DNA from: Sulfurospirillum_A sp029027265 | GTDB lineage: Bacteria; Campylobacterota; Campylobacteria; Campylobacterales; Sulfurospirillaceae | Reading direction: 5' to 3' | Assembly (NCBI GenBank): GCA_029027265.1 | Contig: CP093061.1 | Span: 682,001 to 746,000 of the forward strand | Length of the DNA: 64,000 bases | Part shown: positions 43,939-52,030 of the stretch, piece after piece | Layout: the number at the start of each line of letters is the position of its first letter | How positions within the stretch are numbered: position 1 is the first letter of the stretch | The notes under the pieces: model-generated | What the model was told of the DNA's origin: nothing | The model's database searches: none | What the model saw: only the letters and a program-made list of their open reading frames with translations | Made by a program: the position numbers and the translations under genes

Positions 43939-44844
43939 CTACATTTTAGCGAAAAATTGCATAACAAATAGAATATATGGTATGAAAAATAGCGAACTAA
44001 AAAACACCAAAGCAGTTACATCAATAGGTCTACAATTATAGAGTGAAGATAAGTTTACATTAGTAACAGCAAGAGGTACTAGCAGTTCTAGCAAAATTAT
44101 ACTAACCATAAACTCATCTAAATTTAGACTTTTAAGCACTACAATAGAGATAATAGGAATAATGATAAACTTGATGATTCCTACATGAAAAATGAGTTTT
44201 AGGTTGAGACTTTTTAGTTTTACATTATATAAAAACATACCAAATATCATAAGTTGAAGAACCATTGCTGCATATGCCCCCATCTCTAAAGATTTTAAAA
44301 TTGAGCCATGAACATTTATATGTAGGAAATTTAAACTAAGAGCTAAAAGTGCAAACCAAATTAGTGGCAGCTTTACTATATTAAGTAGTGATTCTTTGAT
44401 ACTAAATTGACCTCTTGAGTAAAAATAGATTCCTATGGTATATACAATAAATACATTGGCAACATTAATAAGGGAAGTATATATGATAGACTCTTGACCA
44501 AAGATGGCTATTCCTATAGGAATTCCTAGGTTACCAGTGTTTCCTATAGCACTTGATATTGTAACAATAGAACGCTCTTTAGATTCAGTAAAAAATGTTT
44601 TTGCGAGAAAAAAACTAATGATTATGCATAGTATACTTATGGTCACATAGATAAAAGGAGCTTTTATAAGAGTAGCATCTATACTTTTTGTGCTAAGTCC
44701 CCAAAAAGTAAGCATAGGTTGTAAAAAATAGATAGATATTATGACAAGTGATTTTTCTTGAAGTTCATTTTTTAGCTTAGCTTTTGCCAAAAATCCTAAA
44801 AGAATAAAAAAATAGATGGAGATAACTGAGAGAAAAATATCCAT
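43939..44844 (-). CDS. AEC-family transporter
   Basis: A 301-residue membrane protein with about ten hydrophobic segments, of the auxin efflux carrier family. 'SSAIGNTGNLGIPIGIAIFG' is the conserved broken-helix motif in the N-terminal half, and 'ELLVPLAVTNVNLSSLY' lies in the C-terminal half. Substrates in bacteria include malate and malonate; not decided here. It sits 8 bases downstream of fliO on the same strand. Confidence 0.88.
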   Translation of the reverse strand: MDIFLSVISIYFFILLGFLAKAKLKNELQEKSLVIISIYFLQPMLTFWGLSTKSIDATLIKAPFIYVTISILCIIISFFLAKTFFTESKERSIVTISSAIGNTGNLGIPIGIAIFGQESIIYTSLINVANVFIVYTIGIYFYSRGQFSIKESLLNIVKLPLIWFALLALSLNFLHINVHGSILKSLEMGAYAAMVLQLMIFGMFLYNVKLKSLNLKLIFHVGIIKFIIIPIISIVVLKSLNLDEFMVSIILLELLVPLAVTNVNLSSLYNCRPIDVTALVFFSSLFFIPYILFVMQFFAKM

Positions 44845-44852
44845 TATATAAC

Positions 44853-45701
44853 CTAATATCTTTCTAATTTACTTCTGTAGTCGTCTTGAATCTTCTCTTG
44901 CTGCTGTAGTTTTAGGTATTCATCTAGCTTTTTTCTATTGTCTTCAAAAGCTTTTTCAAAGTCTGAATCGTCTTTTATATCTCCTGGAGAAAATTTTTCT
45001 AACAGAAGATTAGAGCTTCCTGTCATAACTAGGTATTTTCTATTTTCAAATTCTAAAAGAACAACGCTATTAATCTTGTCTATGGGTTTTTGATGGAGTA
45101 CACTGACTTCTCCACTAGGTATGTTTTTGCTATTTTCTTTAAATAACCAAGACTTTTTAGTTTTTACTTGGTCACTTTTTTTAGTTACTCTTTTTTTAAG
45201 CCAAAACATAAAAATTACCATAATTCCCAATAGAAATATTACACTTAGATATCTTCCATCAACCAAATCTTCACTAGGTTTTCTACTTATGGGTGTTTTT
45301 GTATCTGTTTGTATTGCACGGGTTACTTGTTCTTGCGTAGCTTTTGTTATTGGTTTAGTTCGAATTCTAAGTCCGAAACCATCTACTGTTTTTGAAGCTA
45401 TAACTCTAATAGAGTTTTTACTTTTTAGAATTACATTAATGCTGTCTTTGTTCGGTGCTATTGTTATTGCTTGAAGTATATTAGAGTTTATGTTTTTTTC
45501 TATGAGTCTATCATATGTCAAATCACTAAGAGTCAAAGTAATTATATTTGATCCTCTTTTTTGAGATATTTTTCCTTCATAAGGTGAGTCAAAAGAGAGC
45601 ATTACATCTACTCTATCGCTTCTTTCATAAACATTATGAGTTAAAAGATTAGCACTATTGGCAAATGAAATCAGAAGTAAAAAAATCAGAATCTTTTTCA
45701 T
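44853..45701 (-). CDS. fliO: flagellar biosynthesis protein FliO-like
   Basis: A 282-residue protein with a signal peptide ('ILIFLLLISFANSANLL'), an AMIN-like periplasmic beta domain, one membrane segment ('FLLGIMVIFMFWLKKR') and a cytoplasmic FliO domain ('INSVVLLEFENRKYLVMTG'). FliO helps assemble the FliPQR export gate. The long N-terminal domain is typical of epsilonproteobacterial FliO. Its start overlaps the fliN stop. Confidence 0.82.
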   Translation of the reverse strand: MKKILIFLLLISFANSANLLTHNVYERSDRVDVMLSFDSPYEGKISQKRGSNIITLTLSDLTYDRLIEKNINSNILQAITIAPNKDSINVILKSKNSIRVIASKTVDGFGLRIRTKPITKATQEQVTRAIQTDTKTPISRKPSEDLVDGRYLSVIFLLGIMVIFMFWLKKRVTKKSDQVKTKKSWLFKENSKNIPSGEVSVLHQKPIDKINSVVLLEFENRKYLVMTGSSNLLLEKFSPGDIKDDSDFEKAFEDNRKKLDEYLKLQQQEKIQDDYRSKLERY

Positions 45702-46009
45702 TAAAGTTCTCTTTTAAAGTACTGGATTACTGTTTTTGAATCTAATATTTCATTGATACGAATAGCTAAATTCTTTTCATAAACCATAACTTCTCCTTTT
45801 CCAAAGATTTTGTTGTTGACAAATAGCTCAACACTTTCTCCGGCAGGTTTTCCTAAGTCTATGACAGAGCCTTTATCTAATTTTAGTAACTCTCTAATAC
45901 TTAGTGCTGTTGTGCCAAGCTCTGATATAAAGTCTACATTTATATCTACTAGGTTTTCATATCCGCTAAGTAGCCTGTTTTCTAAATACTCTTTATCTTT
46001 TTTATTCAT
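45701..46009 (-). CDS. fliN: flagellar motor switch protein FliN
   Basis: A 102-residue SpoA-domain protein: 'LSIRELLKLDKGSVIDLGK', 'VELFVNNKIFGKGEVMVYE' and 'LAIRINEI' are family hallmarks of the C-ring component that works with FliM and FliG. It overlaps the cheX stop (ATGA) and the fliO start, so the three form a tight operon. Confidence 0.95.
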   Translation of the reverse strand: MNKKDKEYLENRLLSGYENLVDINVDFISELGTTALSIRELLKLDKGSVIDLGKPAGESVELFVNNKIFGKGEVMVYEKNLAIRINEILDSKTVIQYFKREL

Positions 46010-46425
46010 GTTCTTCCTACTACAAATGTACGATTCTTAATCTTATAAAGCAAAAACTCTTCCAATTTTAAAAGTTTAATATTAGGAACATGCCCTAAAA
46101 AATCTGGAGTTGATATTTTATAATTTGAATCACTATTTTCTTCTTCTAAAATAACTTTCGCTGAGCCTACTATCATGTTTGCTACTTCTTTAACCAAATC
46201 ATCTAAATCATCTTCGTTTAAGTTATCTTCAAATAGGAGTGCTTTTGAAAATTCGTTTAATGTATCTTTCTTAAAAAGTAGATACCATTGCGTTTCGATA
46301 TCGTTTTCAAAAAGAGCGATTGCTGCACCATAAAAGTTTTTTCCAGGATACTTTGCTTGCTTTGTTTCTAGTCCAATTATGTCAGCACAAAAACTTTTAG
46401 TAGCACTATTAATTGCAGTTATCAT
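46006..46425 (-). CDS. cheX: CheX-like chemotaxis phosphatase
   Basis: A 139-residue CheC/CheX-family protein. 'DDLVKEVANMIVGSAK' holds the ExxN phosphatase motif that dephosphorylates CheY-P. Only one such motif is seen, as in CheX. Coupled to fliN by a 4-base overlap; related proteins in Helicobacter act on CheY in the same setting. Divergent from the response regulator gene at 46520. Confidence 0.8.
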   Translation of the reverse strand: MITAINSATKSFCADIIGLETKQAKYPGKNFYGAAIALFENDIETQWYLLFKKDTLNEFSKALLFEDNLNEDDLDDLVKEVANMIVGSAKVILEEENSDSNYKISTPDFLGHVPNIKLLKLEEFLLYKIKNRTFVVGRT

Positions 46426-46519
46426 TTTTTGCCCTTAAAAAAGATAACCTATTATAGATTAAGTTAATTAAAGAACAAATTAAGTACAATGATACTCTAT
46501 TGTTTTTTAAGGAATAACT

Positions 46520-47614
46520 ATGGCTATGATGAAATTTACAACTAAAGATAAAAATATTGATGAATTTTATTCTACATGTAAAGTCTTAATAGTAGATGAC
46601 GATAAAGAAGTTCACTCGGTAACTAAAACAGTACTTAGCCAATTTGTGTTTGAAGGAAAAAAATTAGAATTACTTAGTGCTTATAGCGGAGAAGAAGCAA
46701 TATCTATGTTAAAAGAGTGTCAGGATATACAGTTGGTTCTTTTAGATGTTGTTATGGAAACTGATGACGCTGGTTTGATTGTAGCAAAAAGAATTAGAGA
46801 AGAGTTAAAGCAAAAAAAAGTAAGAATAGTTTTAAGGACAGGACAGCCAGGATCTGCTCCAGAACAAGAAGTGATTGATAACTATGATATAAATGATTAT
46901 AAAGAAAAAACAGAGTTAACTTCTAAAAAACTCTACACAACAGTTATATCATCTTTAAGAGCATATCGTGATATGGATATAATTGACCATAATAGAAAAG
47001 CCTTAGAAAAAATAGTAGAAGCATCAAAAACAATTTTCAAACTGAAATCATTTTATTGTTTTGTAGAGGGTGCGTTGTCTCAAGTAACATCTTTGCTAAA
47101 CATAGATGGTCATATATTTGAAGCAAAAGTCAATAATGGATTTTTTGCAACTTTATCTAATGATGAGTTTAAGCTTATATCAAGTATAGGATTGTTTAAA
47201 GGGAAAAAAGAGAGTAAAATTTTGACTACAGAAGCCTTGGCTTTACTGCGTAAAGCTTATCAGTTAAAAAATAGTTTTTTTGAAGATGATGCCTATATAG
47301 CATATTTTGAAACAACTAATGGAAAAATTTTATTTCTTTACATAGAAGGTTGTGGAAAATTAAATGATATAGATAAAGATTTTCTTGAAGTCTTTTCGAA
47401 CAATATTTCTATCGCTTTTAACAACACATGTATTAATGCAAAGTTATTGGAAGAAAAGAAAGATTTAGTTGAAAAGATAGGTGAAATTTTGCTTAAAAGA
47501 AGGGTTTTTGAAGAAAATATATCAAAAAAAGATATTTTAAAACTCTTAAAAGAGCCTAATGTAGATGTTAGGTTAAGTGAGTATTTCCTACACTATTATG
47601 ATGGGATACAATAG
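46520..47614 (+). CDS. response regulator with DUF3369 domain
   Basis: A 364-residue protein: N-terminal REC domain ('KVLIVDDDKEVH', phospho-acceptor Asp in 'VLLDVVMETDDAG', Lys in 'YKEKTEL') followed by a DUF3369-type sensory domain ('AYRDMDIIDHNRKALEKIV'). No GGDEF, EAL or HD-GYP output is visible; the last 60 residues are helical. A TACATGTA (46573) encodes 'STCKVLIV' right at the REC start. Confidence 0.85.
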   Translation: MAMMKFTTKDKNIDEFYSTCKVLIVDDDKEVHSVTKTVLSQFVFEGKKLELLSAYSGEEAISMLKECQDIQLVLLDVVMETDDAGLIVAKRIREELKQKKVRIVLRTGQPGSAPEQEVIDNYDINDYKEKTELTSKKLYTTVISSLRAYRDMDIIDHNRKALEKIVEASKTIFKLKSFYCFVEGALSQVTSLLNIDGHIFEAKVNNGFFATLSNDEFKLISSIGLFKGKKESKILTTEALALLRKAYQLKNSFFEDDAYIAYFETTNGKILFLYIEGCGKLNDIDKDFLEVFSNNISIAFNNTCINAKLLEEKKDLVEKIGEILLKRRVFEENISKKDILKLLKEPNVDVRLSEYFLHYYDGIQ

Positions 47615-48353
47615 TAATTTGTTTTTTGAGCTTTCAATTGTTGGTTTAGTTATTGGTTTTATATCTGGCTTTTTTGGTATTGGTGGAGGAACCCTGCTTG
47701 TTCCCACTCTTATGTACTTTGGATTTACTATTAAGTATGCCATAGGTATTTCCATTATGCAGATGGTTTTTAGCTCTATTTTTGGTTCATACCTAAATTT
47801 TAAAAGCGGTAAATTTCAGTTAAAAGATGGGCTTTTACTTGGAGTTGGTGGATTTGTAGGTGCTCAAGGGAGTGGATTTTTAGTAAATTATCTCTCATCT
47901 ACGATACTCACTATGATATTTCTCTTTTCAGTATGTTTAGCAATATTTAAATTTTTTAAATCATCTCTTGAATCAAATTTACCAGAAGTAAAATCAAAAC
48001 TTTTACTATTTGTAATTGGTTATTTTGTTGGACTTATTGCAATAAGTGTTGGCATTGGTGGAGGATTGTTTTTGACTCCAATTTTAATTGGTTTTATGAA
48101 TTATGATATAAAAAAAGCTATATCAATGAGCCTCTTTTTTATTGTTTTTTCATCAGTGTCAGGTTTTATAAGCCTTTCACAATTTGGTTTAATTGATTAT
48201 AGAGTTGGACTTATTGTAGGTATCAGCTCCCTTTTTGGTGTATTTTTGGGTATAAAATCATCTCATAATTTAGACAAAAAGAGACATAAAACACTGCTTT
48301 TAGGTCTATACTTTGTCATCTTATTTATGACAGTTAATAAATTATATTTTTAG
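47598..48353 (+). CDS. TSUP/TauE-SafE family permease
   Basis: A roughly 251-residue membrane protein with eight or so hydrophobic segments and the two family repeats 'GFFGIGGGTLLVPTL' and 'GIGGGLFLTPILIG'. The family exports sulfite, sulfonates or organic acids; the role here is unknown, though sulfur oxidation would fit the inferred lifestyle. ATG 47598 overlaps the response regulator stop; the codon at 47577 is less likely. Confidence 0.9.
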   Translation: MMGYNSNLFFELSIVGLVIGFISGFFGIGGGTLLVPTLMYFGFTIKYAIGISIMQMVFSSIFGSYLNFKSGKFQLKDGLLLGVGGFVGAQGSGFLVNYLSSTILTMIFLFSVCLAIFKFFKSSLESNLPEVKSKLLLFVIGYFVGLIAISVGIGGGLFLTPILIGFMNYDIKKAISMSLFFIVFSSVSGFISLSQFGLIDYRVGLIVGISSLFGVFLGIKSSHNLDKKRHKTLLLGLYFVILFMTVNKLYF

Positions 48354-48362
48354 GGGACATAG

Positions 48363-51185
48363 TTGAGTAAGATAAAAATTTTTGGTGCAAATGAGAATAA
48401 TTTAAAAAACATAGATTTAGAAATTCCAAAAAACAGATTGGTAGTAATAACAGGCATAAGTGGAAGCGGAAAATCAACTCTAGCATTTGATACGCTTTAT
48501 GCAGAGGGACAAAGACGCTATATTGAGTCACTCTCAAGTTATGCAAGACAGTTTTTAGACCGCGTAGGAAAACCAGATGTTGAACGCATTGAGGGACTTA
48601 CTCCCGCAATTGCGATTGACCAAAAAACGACGAGTAAAAACCCACGCTCAACTGTAGGAACTATAACAGAAATATATGACTATATGAGACTTCTGTTTGC
48701 TCGTGTTGGAAAACAGCACTGCCATAAGTGCAAAAAGCCAATTTCACAGATGAGTGGAGCAGATATAATTGGAGAAGTTTTGAAACTTCCTGATGGTGCA
48801 AAGCTTGTCATTATGAGTCCTTTGGTTCGTGAGAAAAAAGGCTCATTTGCAGATATGATAGAGTCACTTCGTCATAAAGGATTTGTAAGGGCAATGATAG
48901 ACGGGGTAATGGTTCGTCTTGATGAAGAGGTGGAGCTTAGTAAAACTAAAAAACATACTATAAAAGTAGTCATTGATAGGGTTGTAGTAAAACAGGATAA
49001 CAAAGAGAGAATTGCAAGTGATATTGAAAAGTCTTTGGGTGAAAGTTATGGTGAGGTAGAACTTGACATACTAAACTACAAAGAAGTAGGCTTGGAGAGT
49101 TCTCACATACATTACTCAGAGCATTTAGCTTGTTTTGATTGTAAAATAAGTTTTGAACCACTTGAACCTCTTAGTTTTTCATTTAACTCACCAAAGGGAG
49201 CTTGTCCTATTTGTGATGGGCTTGGTATAAGATATACTTTAGATTTAACAAAGATTATAGACCAGCATAAAACAGTAGATAATGGAGCTATAAAACTCTT
49301 TTATGGGTTCAACAAAGGTTACTATGCCAAGTTTTTAAAGGGCTACTGTAAAGCTGCGAACATAGATATAAACAAGCCTTTTGAAGAGTTAGAAGAGTAT
49401 GAGCAAAAAGGCATACTTCACGGTGGCATAGATGATGCAAAGTTTACTTGGAAACGCCATTCACTCACTCGTAAATGGGAAGGTGTCGTAAAAATTGCTT
49501 ACGATATGCTAAAAGATGAAAAAGAGCTTGGCGATTATATGAGTGAGAAGAGTTGTGATAGATGTGGCGCTCATAGATTAAAGCTAGAGAGCCTGAGCGT
49601 TCACGTTGCTTCAAGAAACATAGGCGATATTTTAGATATGCCTATAGATAAAACTTTAGAATTTTTCAAAGATGAACAAAATTTTGATTATATGAGTGAA
49701 CAGCAACATCTTATTGCAGCTTCTGTTTTAAAAGAGATACGAGCGCGACTCTTTTTCTTATTTGATGTTGGACTTGGTTACATTACTTTAGGACGTGATG
49801 CTAGAACTATTAGTGGAGGAGAAGCTCAACGTATACGCATAGCTTCTCAGATTGGTAGTGGCTTAACTGGTGTTTTGTATGTGCTTGATGAACCTAGTAT
49901 CGGTCTTCATGAAAGAGATACTCGTAAGCTTATTAGAACACTTAGAAATCTACAAAAAAAAGGCAATAGTGTTATAGTCGTTGAACATGATAAAGAAACT
50001 ATCAATGCGTGTGATTTTATTATTGATATTGGTCCAAAAGCAGGTAAGTTTGGTGGTGAAATTGTATTTGCTGGAACTCTTGAAAAGATGAAAAAAAGTG
50101 GTACTTTAACCGCTGAGTATCTTAGTGGAAAACGAGTTATTGACTACAAAGAAGATAGAGAACAAAAAGATTGGATAGAGTTGAGTAATGTAAGTGTAAA
50201 TAACATAATAGACTTACATGTAAAGATACCTCTGCGAAATTTAGTTGGTATTACAGGAGTAAGTGGAAGTGGAAAAAGTTCACTCATACTTCAAACTCTA
50301 CTGCCTGTTGCAAAAGAGTTATTAAACCGTGCTAGAAAAGTAAAAAAAATAGATGGTGTAGAGTGTCAGGGTTTAGAGCATTTAGATAAAGTTATTTATC
50401 TTGATCAAAGTCCAATAGGACGAACACCTAGAAGTAATCCTGCAACTTACACAGGCATAATGGACGAAATAAGAACTCTTTTTTCAAAAACAAAAGAAGC
50501 TATGCTAAGAGGTTACAAAATAGGAAGATTCTCGTTTAATGTTAAAGGTGGACGTTGTGAAAAATGTCAAGGTGAAGGCGAGATAAAAATAGAGATGCAT
50601 TTTTTACCAGATATCATGGTGAAGTGTGATTCTTGTAAAGGTGCTCGTTATAACCCTCAAACTTTGGAGATAAAGTATAAAAGCAAATCAATTTCTGACG
50701 TACTTGGCATGAGTGTAGATGAAGCATCAGAATTTTTCCAAGCTATTCCAAAAATAAATCAAAAACTTCAAACACTTAGCGACGTTGGACTTGGGTACAT
50801 CACACTTGGACAAAATGCGGTTACACTAAGTGGCGGAGAAGCACAAAGAATTAAACTTGGAAAAGAACTTAGTAAACGTGACACTGGAAATACGCTTTAT
50901 ATTTTAGATGAACCAACAACTGGTCTACACTTTGCAGATGTTGATAGACTCACAAAAGTTCTTCATCATCTAACAGACTTAGGAAATTCAGTTTTAGTCA
51001 TAGAACATAACATGGACATTATAAAAAATTGTGATTATCTCATAGATATGGGACCTGAGGGTGGAAGCTATGGAGGTAAGATAGTCGATGTTGGAACACC
51101 GTTCCATGTAGCGACAAACTACAAAAAAAGTGGAAGCTATACGGGTAAATATTTAGCAAGAGAGATTGGTTTAAACCAAAATTAG
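48363..51185 (+). CDS. uvrA: excinuclease ABC subunit A
   Basis: A 940-residue UvrA with two ABC ATPase halves: Walker A 'GISGSGKST' and 'GVSGSGKSS', signature 'ISGGEAQRIRIASQIGSGLT' and 'LSGGEAQRIKLGKELS', and zinc modules 'CFDCKISFEPL/CPICDG' and 'CEKCQGEGEIKIEMHFLPD'. It scans DNA for bulky damage with UvrB. TTG start at 48363. One TACATGTA (50215) encodes 'DLHVKIPL'. Confidence 0.98.
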   Translation: MSKIKIFGANENNLKNIDLEIPKNRLVVITGISGSGKSTLAFDTLYAEGQRRYIESLSSYARQFLDRVGKPDVERIEGLTPAIAIDQKTTSKNPRSTVGTITEIYDYMRLLFARVGKQHCHKCKKPISQMSGADIIGEVLKLPDGAKLVIMSPLVREKKGSFADMIESLRHKGFVRAMIDGVMVRLDEEVELSKTKKHTIKVVIDRVVVKQDNKERIASDIEKSLGESYGEVELDILNYKEVGLESSHIHYSEHLACFDCKISFEPLEPLSFSFNSPKGACPICDGLGIRYTLDLTKIIDQHKTVDNGAIKLFYGFNKGYYAKFLKGYCKAANIDINKPFEELEEYEQKGILHGGIDDAKFTWKRHSLTRKWEGVVKIAYDMLKDEKELGDYMSEKSCDRCGAHRLKLESLSVHVASRNIGDILDMPIDKTLEFFKDEQNFDYMSEQQHLIAASVLKEIRARLFFLFDVGLGYITLGRDARTISGGEAQRIRIASQIGSGLTGVLYVLDEPSIGLHERDTRKLIRTLRNLQKKGNSVIVVEHDKETINACDFIIDIGPKAGKFGGEIVFAGTLEKMKKSGTLTAEYLSGKRVIDYKEDREQKDWIELSNVSVNNIIDLHVKIPLRNLVGITGVSGSGKSSLILQTLLPVAKELLNRARKVKKIDGVECQGLEHLDKVIYLDQSPIGRTPRSNPATYTGIMDEIRTLFSKTKEAMLRGYKIGRFSFNVKGGRCEKCQGEGEIKIEMHFLPDIMVKCDSCKGARYNPQTLEIKYKSKSISDVLGMSVDEASEFFQAIPKINQKLQTLSDVGLGYITLGQNAVTLSGGEAQRIKLGKELSKRDTGNTLYILDEPTTGLHFADVDRLTKVLHHLTDLGNSVLVIEHNMDIIKNCDYLIDMGPEGGSYGGKIVDVGTPFHVATNYKKSGSYTGKYLAREIGLNQN

Positions 51186-51220
51186 ATAAAATAGAACAAA
51201 ATAATATACAAGAGGCGAAA

Positions 51221-52030
51221 ATGTTAGCAAATATAACAGAGCGTATAAAAACACTACCACCATTACCTAAGAGTTTCCATGAAATTAATGCTATATGTGG
51301 ACGTGAAGATGGTACAATAAACCAACTTGCAAGAGTTATAGAAACAGATCCTATGCTTGTGGCAAATCTTCTGAAAGTGGCAAATTCTCCCTTGTATAGT
51401 TTTAGACGTGAAATAAGAAGTGTACTTCAAGCAATTTCTTTGTTTGGCATGTCAACAACAAGAGCATTAACTACTGATATATCTATTAAAAAACTTTTGA
51501 ATATTGATATTGAACCTTATGGGGTTATTCCTGAAGATTTTGTTCAGATTTCTGCTTTGCAAAGTCATTTGATAAGAGAGTGGTATGTTAAAGTAGATAA
51601 GAAAAAATTAGAAATTTTGTTCCTTTCAGCACTCCTTCAAGAGACTGGAAAAATTCTTATAGCTGATGAAATAGTGAAAAATGATGAGGTAATACCTTTT
51701 AGGTCTGAAATAGAAACTGCTATAAATATAGCTCAAGTAGAAAAATCGTTTGTAGGCGTTACTGCTTCTGAAGTGACTGCAAAAATATTTGAACATTGGG
51801 GTTTTGATGAAACCATGGTAGAAGCTATTTCTTATGCCGATAGAGTGGAAGAAGCACCTGAACATATACGTGATTATGCCATAGCCTTAAAAATTGTCAA
51901 AACAGCCGTTCCTATGAATGCGCCTCTAACAGAAAGAAGTGTAACAATAGCACTAAGTCTAGTAGAAAAAGAGGGGTTTAATTCAGGAGTGTTTGCTGAT
52001 GCAATAGAGAAAATAATAGAAAACTTTTAA
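51221..52030 (+). CDS. HDOD domain protein
   Basis: A 269-residue protein that begins 'LPPLPKSFHEINAI' and has 'ETDPMLVANLLKVANSPLY', the opening of the HDOD domain, an HD-like domain without the catalytic HD pair. Such proteins take part in signalling and stress control. It is coupled to polA (TAATG overlap). Confidence 0.88.
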   Translation: MLANITERIKTLPPLPKSFHEINAICGREDGTINQLARVIETDPMLVANLLKVANSPLYSFRREIRSVLQAISLFGMSTTRALTTDISIKKLLNIDIEPYGVIPEDFVQISALQSHLIREWYVKVDKKKLEILFLSALLQETGKILIADEIVKNDEVIPFRSEIETAINIAQVEKSFVGVTASEVTAKIFEHWGFDETMVEAISYADRVEEAPEHIRDYAIALKIVKTAVPMNAPLTERSVTIALSLVEKEGFNSGVFADAIEKIIENF

